NCBI RefSeq assembly: GCF_032854445.1 | Contig: NC_088304.1 | Location: forward strand, 34,386,551-34,450,550 | Direction of reading: 5' to 3' | Length of the DNA: 64,000 nucleotides | Source: Liolophura sinensis | Lineage: Eukaryota > Mollusca > Polyplacophora > Chitonida > Chitonidae | Shown: piece after piece, positions 32,134 through 45,345 of the stretch | How the letters are laid out: every line of letters starts with the position of its first letter | Numbering within the stretch: position 1 is the first letter of the stretch | Program-made: the position numbers and the translations under genes | Notes under the pieces: generated by a model | Databases searched by the model: none | Seen by the model: the letters and a program-made list of their open reading frames with translations, nothing else | What the model was told of the DNA's origin: nothing

Positions 32134-34904
32134 AGGGCACACGTTTTCATATACGCAGGATATACGCAGACTGGGACAAACACCTCAGAGCGCAGGCGCT
32201 TGGGGTTAAACTTGACTAACGACTTCCGGTCCAGATGTGCCTGTCCTTGTTGTATGCCGGTTGAAATACCACGTCGATTCAGATAGATATTCAGCAAGAA
32301 GTCTTCAAAACTGCTTCCTGTGGCTGATTATTTATGTCGCAGCTCGAATTACGTTTATCACAGATCACATTTCTGTCACTTTGAGAATGTGCTGATCACT
32401 CTAAGGCTGCTGGCGTCGTCAGACTTTGCAGATACATCTGGTGGTAGGACGTTTCTTGTGACATATAATTTGGGTGACGGTGTAGCACTGGAAGAAAGTC
32501 TTCTTGAGGTACTGCAAACTATATAAGGATTTACACGGATGGTGGGATATTTCTTTGACATGTTTCACCCAATGTGCCGAGAAGTGAAGGCTTCTTAGCA
32601 GAATCTCTATTTATTGGATGAATAAAGAACTCCAGAGGTCTCAAAAAGATATTGCGACATTCCGGGAAATGTGTTGAATGACAAACTTGGCCTGCCGGGA
32701 ATTAACACTGCCAGAAAGCGGACTGATATGCGGGCGAAATTGTCGCTCATGTTCAGTATGTGAGGAATACTTGTATGACACTTTCCTATTTATCTGTGAT
32801 GGGAGGAATATTACATGTGCCGATAATTTTTTTGTATTATGCGTTATATTCACACAGTTAGCTAAACTGACTACTGGGACTGCGACTCGTAGGTAGGGGA
32901 CGGGATCTTGGAAGGTTCTTTACGAATAGCAATGGTTCTGTATAGACCGATGAATACCTTGTCAAAGGGTTCTTTGTAATATTCAAGAACCTTTTTTTTC
33001 AAATTCGTAAGATATCGTGGGAAAAGTTACCGTTATCCTTGGGGATCTGTGACCTATAAAGTTGCCAGATCAGAATTTGTAAGCCTGGATTCAATAAACC
33101 TTAGAGGTGTTCCTTCAAGAACAGTGATTTATGGTTCATTAAAATGAACTGAAATAATAAGTTCTTTTGTACTTGTTTAAAATGTGTATTACGGCGTACT
33201 TTGAGGGAATTTGTACCATGACGACTGAAGAACCACAATTTAAACCAGCAGATCGTGTGTGTGGTTACTTAGCCCCCAAAACAAATACAGAAATTTACGA
33301 AAGCTTGTGTGTATTTGTAATGGATATTTTCTACATACAAAAATGATGAATATTAATTGTTAATTGTTTTGCCCCTTTAAAATTTAAACCTGTTATTCTA
33401 CGGACTTGGCATTTTCTGAAATTGGTTGAGAGCTTTTCTTAAAATCATAACATCAATTAAAATTCATAATCACATAAAAAAGCGAAAATTTTTTCAAACA
33501 ACAATCATCTCTATTTTTGTATCAAACATGACACATAATTCCGCACTTGCTGCAGGCATTGCGCATGCAATACATAACACTAGAAAACCATAACCAGCTG
33601 ATGCACTCGCTGATGTTTAAATTTTTAAGCCGTAATCTAGTAAGCGAAACATTCACTCCTGACTTTCATATCTTATGTATCCATTTTGTACTAAGTCCGA
33701 AATCTTTCCCCAGTAGAACCGAGTTGAGCGTAAAGTATGTCATTATGAATTTTGTCAAAGGTTCTGTCATATGCGTTTTTGTCAGATTTAGCGAGAGTAT
33801 GAAATCTAGTCAAATGCTGCGCTGACACGATTCACGAACAAGTCCGAAGAACACTACGACCCTTGCGAAACAAGCTGAAGACTTTGTATGTAGGAGAATG
33901 ACACGGACGGTAGTTTTCGACAACATTTTGTATGTGAAATAAACATAAGCATCAGAATGGAAATAAACTGTATGGAAGGGAAGCGTGTATTTGTACATTT
34001 GCTATTATCGGTCGTTGTTGCAAAAATGGAAATGTAATAGGTCATTTATGTATTTTCATGTATAGTTCGTCATGATATATCATTTGCCAACCAGAAAGGA
34101 ATGATGAAACTCATGCAAAGTTTACATGAGTTATTCATTTGTTTGTGATCTTCTAAAATGCGTTAGATTTTGTCAGGTAATAATGGAATTATAATAATTG
34201 TATTTAAGTGATTGCGACAGTATAATCCGTTCCACTACGTGAGTTCAGGAGTATTGTCTGTGACGTTCAACATTGGCTAAGTGGGTGCGAGGTCGTAACT
34301 GTAGTTTTTCAAGTTCCAGAAAGCAACCCAGATGCATGGTGGTTTTCAGTCGAGGAAATATGATTTTGTATGTACAAGGTTTAAAACATGGTTTTCTAAC
34401 AAAATGTCAAGTATCGAAAGAAAGTACACCACATTACAGACTGCTCATTTAGTTAAACGTTATAAGATGACGTTCTATACTGTACGCTCCGTGTAACAGC
34501 CACCTAAGGTACTCCGTAACAGTTCACGCTGTTCACATTGGCAACAGCTTGGCCTTTCTTATGTAGATTTGTATAGATCTTTAGAAATCACAATTTCATT
34601 AAAAATCGAAATACTCTTAATAACTGTATATGTGTTGAGTTTTTATTAATTGATTTTTTCATTCATATCATTTTTTGTTAATTTTCATTCCTGTAAAATT
34701 TAATAGTGACTGATCGTATTTATTTTGGTGTCTTATTATAATCTAATTGCATTTCCAATTAAAGTTGAACTGAGTGAAATATTTTGATCGTCGACAAGAG
34801 ATTTGGATAATGATTTTATTCATTCTCCTAGAACACACACTGCATATTTCTATCATCAGTGAAAACTGCCGACTACTGTTCTCTGCAGTCTGGGGGAGGG
34901 TGGG
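32134..34904. other. 3' flank of the Pif-like gene; no further gene seen
   Basis: Probably includes the 3' UTR, with AATAAA at 32621-32626 and another at 33093-33098. The rest is AT-rich with short open frames that lack domains or splice context. Confidence 0.45.
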
Positions 34905-34907
34905 GGG

Positions 34908-35180
34908 GGGGGACTCCGTGATCGAGTCGGTCAGCACATCAGCACGGCTCGATTATTAAGGAGCGTCTCACCAATGCGGTCGCTGTGAGTCCAGCTCATG
35001 CCGGCTTCCTCTGCGGCCGAAGGTGGGAAGGTCTGCCAGGAAGCTGTGGATGGTCTTGTGTTCCCGCCGGGCTCTTCCCGGTTTCCTCCCACCATAATGC
35101 TGGCCGCCGTTTTATAAGTGAAGAATTCTTCAGTACGGTGTAAAACACCAATCAAACAAAATAAATAAATCAAATACTTT
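34908..35180 (+). mobile_element. tRNA-derived SINE, near full length but diverged
   Basis: The head is altered (GACTCCGTGATCGAGTCGG) and the B-box region shortened (GCTGTGAGTCCAGCTCATG). The body and tail are clear (TTTCCTCCCACCATAATGCT, GTAAAACACCAATCAAACAA). A G run (34901-34912) precedes it. Confidence 0.88.
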
Positions 35181-35199
35181 CTGTGATGGTTTGTGATGA

Positions 35200-35265
35200 A
35201 CATTGTTTTGGGAATTGACCTTGCGATTATTGACCCAGAACGTTTATTTTGGCTGACAAATGTAT
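35200..35265 (+). repeat. Short remnant of the segmental duplicate seen at 44.3 and 51.7 kb
   Basis: TTGGGAATTGACCTTGCGAT followed by TATTGACCCAGAACG matches the copies near 44315 (CTAGCCTTGCGATTGGTTG) and 51713 (AAGCCTTTCGATAATTGACA, then AGAACGTCTACG). It lies about 250 bp upstream of the SLC46-like pseudogene. Confidence 0.5.
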
Positions 35266-35516
35266 TTTTTCATTTCGTCTTTCAACTGACGGATTAATTT
35301 CTTGATTACATTATATTTACCGGCATTACAAATTGGATCTATCAGGATGTTTCACGCTTTCAGCCTGACGTACAAACTCCTGCAGATGTTTGTATATGGC
35401 TGAGTAGACCAGCGCTGACTGTGTGCGAACAACACGAGGACTAGCTACGTACATGGATGCCATTAAACTTTACCATCTTACACCCGTAAAACATTTGGTA
35501 AGCTGCGGTGACAGGC

Positions 35517-36622
35517 ATACCCATGGGGCTATTCAGAGCATTCTCGAAGTTCCCGTTAGCTGCCGTTATTTTTCTGCAGTATAAAATAGGAGACTCAGAG
35601 TTGGAAGTCTCCATCTGTCCTCACATAAGTGGCTATGTGTTTCATAGACTGTACCAGAGCAGCCTGTCTCGGCTGTGTCCGAATCTCAGCGATCGGAAGT
35701 AGCCAACCAGGTTCAGGCGATGTCCGCCAAATGCAACATGGACACAGACCCCCATTACAACTTCCGTTTTTCGGTAGGGACGATTGTAGTTCTGTGAATT
35801 TTAGGGTATAAAGTCTTTTTTTGCTCCCAGGCGTCCATTTTTGGTGCACAGGTGCATGCTTGGTATTAAAATGCTGGAAACTGTCTAAACTTTGAGGAGG
35901 TATGAGCTTTATTGATGAAAGTTTGAAATTCTGGGCGAGAGGACACAAGGTGTGAGGTAGTGATGAGGCTGCGAGTGACGTCCCCTTGGCGTTGCTAGGC
36001 ACGCCTCCCAGCTGCCGGCATGGAAAGGTCCAGATTTTGACGGTCAACCTATGTCAAGATTTTTATGGCTTCTTTCTCACAGGCTGGGCCAGGTATGCAC
36101 CAAAGCTTATTGGCCACGGAATGTTTGGGACTGAGCTACAGCGCTAGACGTTAACATTGTCGCTTATGGAAAATTAATGGGGGTCCGAGGCCACATGGGC
36201 TATCGAGTTTTGTTCCTAAGTCTGCTGTTAATGGCGTGGAGTGACAAGTTTGGCGGGAAAATGCCTATGATGATGTCCAGTATCGGAAATATTCTCGCCG
36301 CACCACTTTTCATGCCCAGCGAGTGGTGTTCGCTCTGCTCTTTACTTTTTTGGGAACTCGTTCTCGCCGGTGCATCTATTCAGGGCTTCGCGGGAAAAGT
36401 TCTGCTATCACCCTAGCAAATGACAGTTACATCTCGGATATTTCCGTGAGAGATGTATGGACACGAAATCTAGGACATCTTTTGACAATGAACTTTTTAG
36501 GTCTGTTCATCGGCAGCCTACTCAGTGGATTATTGTTGGAATTCTTCGACTTGAGCATTGGGATGTGTCTGGCGATTGCGGCGCACGGTTTAACCGTGAT
36601 GAAAACTGCGGTTAAATTGTAG
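35517..36622 (+). pseudogene. SLC46-like transporter pseudogene, truncated and frameshifted
   Basis: Three pieces align with the intact gene at 47111-48625. Piece 1, 35523-35700: FSKFPLAAVIFLQYKIGDSE...RLYQ, then a frame change, then EVANQVQAMSAK. Piece 2, 36200-36400: MGYRVLF...AWSDKFGGKMPMM...ELVLAGASIQGFAGK. Piece 3, after another frameshift, 36390-36620: ITLANDSYISDISVRD and MNFLGLFIGSLLSGLLLEFF. About 400 bp of unrelated sequence (35745-36160) separates pieces 1 and 2. Homology stops after about the sixth membrane helix, so the C-terminal half is gone. The MFS loop motif is damaged (DKFGGK for DRFGRK). It even keeps a matching acceptor-like GGTGACAG just upstream of its ATG. The gene cannot encode a working transporter. 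Confidence 0.85.
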
Positions 36623-37689
36623 CTCCCTTTTCGTTATCTGTAGCCTTGTCAAAACAATGATGAATAGAGAGGACATAACTGACGTTATCCGCAGTGGAAT
36701 ATACGTATAATGGATTGATGATGAGAGTTAATTGATGCACAAGGGTCATTTTCAGCTACCCTACGTACAGTTTCTGTGCCTGACTTTATATTTACAAAAA
36801 AAAAACTGCGCGCTGAACAAGTGTTTGTCATATGGCGGTTAGTTTTATGTGTGAAAGAAACCGGAGTTAGCGGTATAAACTTCCTACTGCCTACGTACCT
36901 GCATAAAATGAATAAAACCCTGACTGAGATAAAATGACAAGAGGCCGTATTTCATCGGTTGCATCTGACCATTTGCCAGGTATCACAGACAGACAGATAG
37001 CTATATTTATCTGTTTCACAGCATACTTAAAGACTTGGCAAGAACTCCACTATAACAGTCCCTAAACGATTCAGCTAGCCATTTTCTAACATTCAGCTGC
37101 CTTTTAACATTCGATTTCTCAAAGAGCAATTTAAATCAACCAGGTTAATTAATACTTCCCTTTTTGTACAGTGAATATGGCTCGCCATATTTTCCCTTTC
37201 GCCTACATAAGATTTATCCAAACTAAAGCGTGTTTTTTGTGCAGTAAAATATCACCTTCACACACACCTTTAAAACTTTTGTTTTGAATAACCGGCAACA
37301 GGGCATGACCGTCTTGGATAGAATCGATCCCCCAACCTGATCATATCTCCATGCACTTTGGATGTAGGTTAGTATAAAAAGAGGAAACACAGGGGACACG
37401 ACATTTTCATCTATGCCCACAGTTATCGTCGAGAGCGCAGAATTGTAATTGAAAAGCAGACAATGAAAATGGCGTATTGGCGAGATGTACACCTGGCAAC
37501 ATTGTGACCGCATCATTGCCTAATTTGCAGACGGAATTTATCACTTCTCCACCAGAACACCCGGTAAGTAAGGAGCAGATCGAATGAACAGTTGTAGAGA
37601 GTGTTTAAGGGTAAACATATTAACAGGAAGAGTTTTCTTCCATTGTAATTACACAACGTAGAATGTATTATTATGGCTTTACGGCACAT
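36623..37689. other. Intergenic, with one family 3 repeat
   Basis: 36895-36995 (plus) carries TGACTGAGATAAAATGACAAG and GACCATTTGCCAGGTATCAC of the family 3 repeat. No gene was recognised. Confidence 0.55.
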
Positions 37690-38985
37690 CTGCTCTACCA
37701 CAATGTAGAATGTGTCTTTATCACTTTACCGCACAACGCAATGTAGAATGTAACAGAATGGCTTTACATCACATTGGCTGGAACACAACGTAGAATGTAT
37801 CAGTATGGCTTTACGTCACATCGGTTGGAACACAACGTAGAATGTATCAGTATGGCTTAACGTCACATCGGCTGTACCACAACAAAGAATGTATCAGTAT
37901 GGCATTACGTCACATCGGCGGAACACAACGTAGAATGTATCAGTATGGCTTTACGTCACATCGGCTGGAACACAACGTAGAATGTATCAGTATGGCTTTA
38001 CGTCACATCGGCTGGAACACAACGTAGAATGTATCAGTATGGCATTACGTCACATCAGCTGTACCACAACAGAGAATGTATCAGTATAGCATTACGTCAC
38101 ATCGGCTGGAACACAACGTAGAATGTATCAGTATGGCTTTACGTCACATCGGCTGGAACACAACGTAGAATGTATTAGTATGGCATTACGTCACATCGGC
38201 TGGAACACAACGTAGAATGTATCAGTATGGCTTTACGTCACATCGGCTGGAACACAACGTAGAATGTATCAGTATGGCTTTACGTCACATCGGCTGTACC
38301 ACAACAGAGAATGTATCAGTATGGCATTACATCACATCGGCTGGAACACAACGTAGAATGTATCAGTATGGCTTTACGTCACATCGGCTGTACCACAACA
38401 GAGAATGTATCAGTATGGCATTACATCACATCGGCTGGAACACAACGTAGAATGTATCATTATGGCTTTACGTCACATCGGCTGTACCACAACAGAGAAT
38501 GTATCTGTATGGCATTACGTCACATCGGCTGGAACACAACGTAGAATGTTTAATTATGGCTTTACGTCACATCGGCTGGAACACAGTGTAGGATGTATTA
38601 GTATGGCATTACGTCACATCGGCTGGAACACAACGTAGAATGTATCAGTATGGCTTTACGTCACATCGGCTGTACCACAACAGAGAATGTATCAGTATGG
38701 CTTTACATCACATCGGCTGGAACACAACGTAGAATGTATCATTATGGCTTTACGTCACATCGGCTGGAACACAGTGTAGGATGTATTAGTATGGCATTAC
38801 GTCACATCGGCTGGAACACAACGTAGAATGTATCAGTATGGCTTTACGTCACATCGGCTGTACCACAACAGAGAATGTATCAGTATGGCATTACATCACA
38901 TCGGCTGGAACACAACGTAGAATGTATCAGTATGGCTTTACGTCACATCGGCTGGAACACAGTGTAGGATGTATTAGTATGGCTT
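37690..38985. repeat. 47 bp minisatellite, about 27 copies, with 94 bp higher-order pattern
   Basis: The unit is about ATGTATCAGTATGGCTTTAC + GTCACATCGGCTGGAACACA + ACGTAGA. Two variants, GGAACACAACGTAGA and GTACCACAACAGAGA, alternate between about 38215 and 38540, giving a 94 bp dimer. Open frames across it are a product of repetition. Confidence 0.97.
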
Positions 38986-39044
38986 TTTTGTCTCTTCGTT
39001 ACCACAACGTAGAACGACGTAGAATAGCTATTTCGTGCGTATTT

Positions 39045-39185
39045 ATGTAAGCTTGGGGTTTTACGTCGTAATTAACAATTTTTCGGCCATATTATGTATT
39101 CTCGTGGCAAGGCTGATCCCTGCCGCCAAAGTGCTTCCTCCACTGAAGTATCATTTTTTAAAGTAAAATTTTAATGTTGTCTGTT
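39045..39185 (-). mobile_element. Dispersed SINE-like repeat, family 2, inverted
   Basis: The reverse complement shows GATACTTCAGTGGAGGAAGC, the GCCACGAGAATACATAAT block and the AATTGTTAATTACGACGT tail of family 2. It directly follows the end of the 47 bp array. Confidence 0.65.
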
Positions 39186-39391
39186 CACATTTTTTAGCTG
39201 CATGATACAAAATGTTCGTATTTCCAGTGATTCGGCCGGCCTACGACAAGAAATGGTTAGTTGCGGGTAACGTGACCGAGTCGCTAAATTCGGACCGACT
39301 AAACTTTTTTCTCAAGAAATCTGAGAATTTCTTTCTTCAAGAGACAAACATGGCCAGATGCAAACCACTGCACTGTTCTGATTTACCGAAA

Positions 39392-42300
39392 TTATAGGAT
39401 CAGTGTTACAGTTTTGCTCTCGTATAAACGTTACGTTACAGCATAAAGTAAATTATAGGATCAGTGTTACAGTTTTGCTCTCGTATAAACGTTACGCTAC
39501 AGCATAAAGTAAATTATAGGATCAGTGTTGCAGTTTTGCTCTCGTATAAACGTTACCTTACAGCATAAAGTAAATTATAGGATCAATGTTACAGTTTTGC
39601 TCTCGTATAAACGTTACGTTACAGCATAAAGTAAATTATAAGATCAGTGTTACAGTTTTGCTCTCGTATAAACGTTACCTTACAGCATAAAGTAAATTAT
39701 AGGATCAGTGTTACAGTTTTGCACTCGTATAAACGTTACGTTACAGAATAAAGTAAATTATAGGATCAGTGTTACAGTTTTGCTCTCGTATAAACGTTAC
39801 GTTACAGCATAAAGTAAACTATAGGATCAGTGTTGCAGTTTTGCTCTGGTATAAACGTTACAGTACAGCATAAAGTAAGTTATAGGATTAGTGTTACAGT
39901 TTTGCTCTCATAAAAACGTTACGTTACAGCATAAAGTAAATTATAGGATCAGTGTTACAGTTTTGCTCTCGTATAAACGTTACGCTACAGCATAAAGTAA
40001 ACTATAGGATCAGTGTTGCAGTTTTGCTCTCGTATAAACGTTACAGTACAGCATAAAGTAAGTTATAGGATTAGTGTTACAGTTTTGCTCTCATAAAAAC
40101 GTTACCTTACAGCATAAAGTAAATTATAGGATCAGTGTTACAGTTTTGCTCTCGTATAAACGTTACGTTACAGCATAAAGTAAATTATAGGATCAATGTT
40201 ACAGTTTTGCTCTCGTATAAACGTTACCTTACAGCATAAAGTAAATTATAGGATCAGTGTTGCAGTTTTGCTCTCGTATAAACGTTACGTTATCGCATAA
40301 AGTAAATTATAGGATCAATGTTACAGTTTTGCTCTCGTATAAACGTTACGTTACAGCATAAAGTAAATTATAGGATCAGTGTTGCAGTTTTGCTCTCGTA
40401 TAAACGTTACGTTACAGCATAAAGTAAATTATAGGATCAGTGTTGCAGTTTTGCTCTCGTATAAACGTTACGTTATCGCATAAAGTAAATTATAGGATCA
40501 ATGTTACAGTTTTGCTCTCGTATAAACGTTACGTTACAGCATAAAGTAAATTATAGGATCAGTGTTGCAGTTTTGCTCTCGTATAAACGTTACGTTACCG
40601 CATAAAGTAAATTATAGGATCAGTGTTACAGTTTTGCACTCGTATAAACGTTACGCTACAGCATAAAGTAAATTATAGGATCAGTGTTACAGTTTTGCTC
40701 TCGTATAAACGTTAGAGTACAGCATAAAGTAAATTATAGGATCAGTGTTACAGTTTTGCTCTCGTATAAACGTTACGTTACAGCATAAAGTAAATTATAG
40801 GATCAGTGTTACAGTTTTGCTCTCGTATAAACGTTACGCTACAGCATAAAGTAAATTATAGGATCAGTGTTACAGTTTTGCTCTCGTATAAACGTTACCT
40901 TACAGCATAAAGTAAATTATAGGATCAGTGTTGCAGTTTTGCTCTCGTATAAACGTTACCTTACAGCATAAAGTAAATTATAGGATCAGTGTTACAGTTT
41001 TGCTCTCGTATAAACGTTACGTTACAGCATAAAGTAAATTATAGGATCAGTGTTACAGTTTTGCTCTCGTATAAACGTTACGCTACAGCATAAAGTAAAT
41101 TATAGGATCAGTGTTACAGTTTTGCACTCGTATAAACGTTACCTTACAGCATAAAGTAAATTATAGGATCAGTGTTACAGTTTTGCTCTCGTATAAACGT
41201 TACCTTACAGCATAAAGTAAATTATAGGATCAGTGTTGCAGTTTTGCTCTCGTATAAACGTTACCTTACAGCATAAAGTAAATTATAGGATCAGTGTTAC
41301 AGTTTTGCTCTCGTATAAACGTTACGTTACAGCATAAAGTAAATTATAGGATCAGTGTTACAGTTTTGCTCTCGTATAAACGTTACGGTACAGCATAAAG
41401 TAAATTATAGGATCAATGTTACAGTTTTGCTCTCGTATAAACGTTACGGTACAGCATAAAGTAAATTATAGGATCAGTGTTACAGTTTTGCTCTCGTATA
41501 AACGTTACCTTACAGCATAAAGTAAATTATAGGATCAGTGTTACAGTTTTGCTCTGGTATAAACGTTACGTTACAGCATAAAGTAAATTATAGGATCAGT
41601 GTTACAGTTTTGCTCTGGTATAAACGTTACGTTACAGCATAAAGTAAATTATAGGATCAGTGTTACAGTTTTGCTCTCGTATAAACGTTACGTTACAGCA
41701 TAAAGTAAATTATAGGATGAGTGTTACAGTTTTGCTCTCGTATAAACGTTACGTTACAGCATAAAGTAAATTATAGGATCAGTGTTACAGTTTTGCTCAC
41801 GTATAAACGTTACGTTACAGCATAAAGTAAATTATAGGATCAGTGTTACAGTTTTGCTCTCGTATAAACGTTACGTTACAGCATAAAGTAAATTATAGGA
41901 TCAATGTTACAGTTTTGCTCTCGTATAAACGTTACGTTACAGCATAAAGTAAATTATAGGATCAGTGTTACAGTTTTGCTCTCGTATAAACGTTACGTTA
42001 CAGCATAAAGTAAATTATAGGATCAGTGTTACAGTTTTGCTCTCGTATAAACGGTACGTTACAGCATAAAGTAAATTATAGGATCAGTGTTACAGTTTTG
42101 CTCTCGTATAAACGTTACGGTACAGCATAAAGTAAATTATAGGATCAATGTTACAGTTTTGCTCTCGTATAAACGTTACGTTACAGCATAAAGTAAATTA
42201 TAGGATCAGTGTTACAGTTTTGCTCTCGTATAAACGGTACGTTACAGCATAAAGTAAATTATAGGATCAGTGTTACAGTTTTGCTCTCGTATAAACGTTA

Positions 42301-42745
42301 CCTTACAGCATAAAGTAAAATTATAGGATCAGTGTTACAGTTTTGCTCTCGTATAAACGTTACGTTACAGCATAAAGTAAATTATAGGATCAGTGTTACA
42401 GTTTTGCTCTCGTATAAACGTTACGTTACAGCATAAAGTAAATTATAGGATCAGTGTTGCAGTTTTGCTCTCGTATAAACGTTACCTTACAGCATAAAGT
42501 AAATTATAGGATCAGTGTTACAGTTTTGCTCTCGTATAAACGTTACGTTACAGCATAAAGTAAATTATAGGATCAGTGTTACAGTTTTGCTCTCGTATAA
42601 ACGTTACGTTACAGCATAAAGTAAATTATAGGATCAGTGTTACAGTTTTGCTCTCGTATAAACGTTACCTTACAGCATAAAGTAAATTATAGGATCAGTG
42701 TTACAGTTTTGCTCTCGTATAAACGTTACGGTACAGCATAAAGTA
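39392..42745. repeat. 61 bp satellite-like array, about 55 copies (3.35 kb)
   Basis: The unit is about ATTATAGGATCAGTGTTACA + GTTTTGCTCTCGTATAAACG + TTACGTTACAGCATAAAGTA + A. Copies are almost identical. Variation is limited mainly to three spots (CAGTG/CAATG, TTACAG/TTGCAG, and ACGTT/ACCTT/ACGCT/ACGGT/CAGTA). Such uniformity suggests recent amplification or ongoing homogenisation. Every frame contains stops, so it is not coding. Confidence 0.98.
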
Positions 42746-44764
42746 ATAAATTAGGGTGAATTCATGCACCAGTTCACATTTTGTCTTCTTCATGGTCCTT
42801 CACTGGATGTAGGTCTTAAAAACCTAATAATGGGGTCGCTTAAAACCTAATGTTTTGCAGCCGACAGTCACAGATCCGTTGGACCCACTGTTTAATACCA
42901 CTAGTCAGTGCGACCCAGTACTGCTAGGTACATCAGTACATAGTTAGATCAGATGACCCACATTCGAGCGGCTAATACCTTATAATCATGCAATTGATCT
43001 GCATAACAACAAGACCCTCTTTAAATGGATGGGTTTTAGTCTGTGGCATGACCGACTTGGTACCTTTTTCGACCACATCGACAAAAAAATGACTGATTGT
43101 TGTTTAATTCTTCGCCGACAGTACCATAATAAAGAATGCTTGACCATGCCTTAAAGTTGGGTACGAACACAACATACTTTTAGATATTGGTGAAATTCTT
43201 TTTGTGTTGGTGAGGAATGCGTGGCATTTTGTGTTAATTAGTCATTCAAATGAAGAGAAGTAATGCGGCCCACGGAGTTTAAATTTCAAACTAGTGGGGA
43301 ATTAAATACAATGCAATGTAACAAACTCAGAAATTTAACTGGCATCTTCATTGGATTACTTCTCCAAACTATTTAATAATGGCCATTACGGTTTAATAAC
43401 GGGAGGCTATTACTAGTTCTAATTTTGGTGGTACTGTCCAGTAGCCATACTTTTCCTGTCCATCAATACAGTTTTTCTCTGTACCAGTTGGGCACATAGA
43501 GAAGCGGTTTTTTCCACTAAACTGAGCCTATCTAGCCTGTCAAAACATGACATTTGTATACCAAATATCAACGATATTGGACGGCCTGGTTTAGCACCGC
43601 TCTCAAAACAACGTTCTACATTAACCACCGAAGACCTCAGAAAGTATATAAACTAAGAAATTAGAATCGATTCATGCAACATTTCACATCTCGCGTTCCT
43701 TTTGGCTCTTCACCATAAGTACTTTGTTAACACAAGAAGACAATAATATTTAAACATGATGATCGTGCAAAGGTACACGTAAGGGTCTGTCCAGTGTGAC
43801 GATCCTGTAACACAATTGTTAGGCATAGTCTAGTAGCATGTGTGTTACGTGAAAATTTCAATCCACGTTATTTCTGACAACACCAGCGTGTCAAGGTTAT
43901 TCCATCAAACTTAAGTTTTACAATGAGTATAATGCTCTTGTAAGTAAATATGGACAGAAGGTTCAGAGTTTGTGGCGCTCCACTTCATACTGGTGTCTAG
44001 TTCCGGTTAACCCTTTGCTAGGGGCAGTATATTCATCGTGCATAATTAGGTGGTCACCTTGAATGTATGAAAAGTGGCAACCAAACCGCAATTGCAATAG
44101 AAGTAGGCCTACATATTTTAATATCGACAACTTTCATATTAGCATCGTGCAGGGTTTGAATACTGATTTCACTCAGTCTTCTAGAACATATTTTGCGTCT
44201 TTCCTACATTATTGATAACTGTGCACTGCTTCTTTTGGCATGATCCCGTTCTATTTCATAATTTATATACTATCTTAGTTCTTTGGTTTTGTGTGTTATA
44301 CGTCGTTTTGGGGAACTAGCCTTGCGATTGGTTGATAGCTGGCATACGAATGTCTGTCTTGACACATAGATTGGTTGTGGTGGATTCATTCATTGGTACT
44401 GAATAAACACCAGTATGCCAATACGTCCTGGAGAGCTCCATTGACAGCTTACATTCACCGATGAATTTTATGTAGTGGAGCAGACTGTATAACAGCTAAA
44501 AATTAGTGTAATACTCCAACTAAATATGTCAAATATTTGACAACAAAATGTGCCGTTGGTTAAATGTTACCTTTTTATGTATAATCAATAGGATGCGTTA
44601 ATAAGCACGCCATCTTAACACGTTGGACATGGGCATTTGTGCCGCGAAAAAGGTTGTGAAATTGTGTAAATTGTTATTACGAATATTGTGATGACATAAT
44701 TAGCGCCATCGTTGTATAACCGACAAGTGGAATCCGACCTTTGCTTGAAAGGGTTTTACTGCAG
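42746..44764. other. Intergenic; contains one copy of a segmental duplicate
   Basis: No gene recognised. The right part (43785-44400) is duplicated at 51140-51820. A weak family 2 scrap with ACACAAGAAGAC lies near 43730. Confidence 0.5.
43785..44400 (+). repeat. Segmental duplicate, copy A
   Basis: Shared blocks with 51140-51820, in the same order: GTGTGTTACGTGAAAATTTC, TATCGACAACTTTCATATTA, GAATACTGATTTCACTC, TTGCGTCTTTCCTACATTAT, TATATACTATCTTAGTTCTT and GGCATACGAATGTCTG. Copy B carries an extra stretch of about 90 bp (family 3 repeat) after TTAGTTCTTA that is absent here. The two copies flank the intact SLC46-like gene in direct orientation. Confidence 0.8.
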
Positions 44765-45345
44765 AATACAGATCATAAAGAAACAAAGGAGGTGGCTCTC
44801 ACAGCCTTAGCAATCAGTCACACTGCGGTATACAGATCATGAAGAAACAAAGGAGGTAGCTCTTACAGCTTCAGCGATCAGCCACACTGCAGTATACAGA
44901 TCATAAAGAAACAAAGGAGGTAGCTCTTACAGCTTCTGTGATCAGCCACACTGCGGTATACAGATCATAAAGAAACAAAGGAGGTAGCTCTTACAGCTTC
45001 TGTGATCAGCCACACTGTAGTATACAGATCATAAAGAAACAAAGGAGGTAGCTCTCACAGCTTCTGTGATCAGCCACACTGCGGTATACAGATCATAAAG
45101 AAACATAGGAGGTAGCTCTCACAGCCTTAGCAATCAGTCACACTGCAGTATACAGATCATAAAGAAACAAAGGAGGTAGCTCTCACAGCCTTAGCAATCA
45201 GTCACACTGCAGTATACAGATCATAAAGAAACAAAGGAGGTAGCTCTTACAGCTTCTGTGATCAGTCACACTGCAGTATACAGATCATAAAGAAAAAGGA
45301 GGTAGCTCTTACAGCTTCTGTAATCAGCCACACTGCAGTACACAG
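44765..45345. repeat. 64 bp tandem repeat, about 9 copies
   Basis: The unit is ACTGCAGTATACAGATCATA + AAGAAACAAAGGAGGTAGCT + CTTACAGCTTCTGTGATCAG + CCAC. Two versions of the right half (TTCTGTGATCAGCCAC and CCTTAGCAATCAGTCAC) are interspersed. Confidence 0.96.

Noticed and set aside
35595-36047. 150-codon minus-strand frame across the SLC46 pseudogene
   Set aside because: Part is antisense to homologous transporter sequence, and the rest matches no family that I recognise.
39392-42745. CRISPR-like array
   Set aside because: Direct tandem units without unique spacers, in a eukaryotic context with introns and SINEs.
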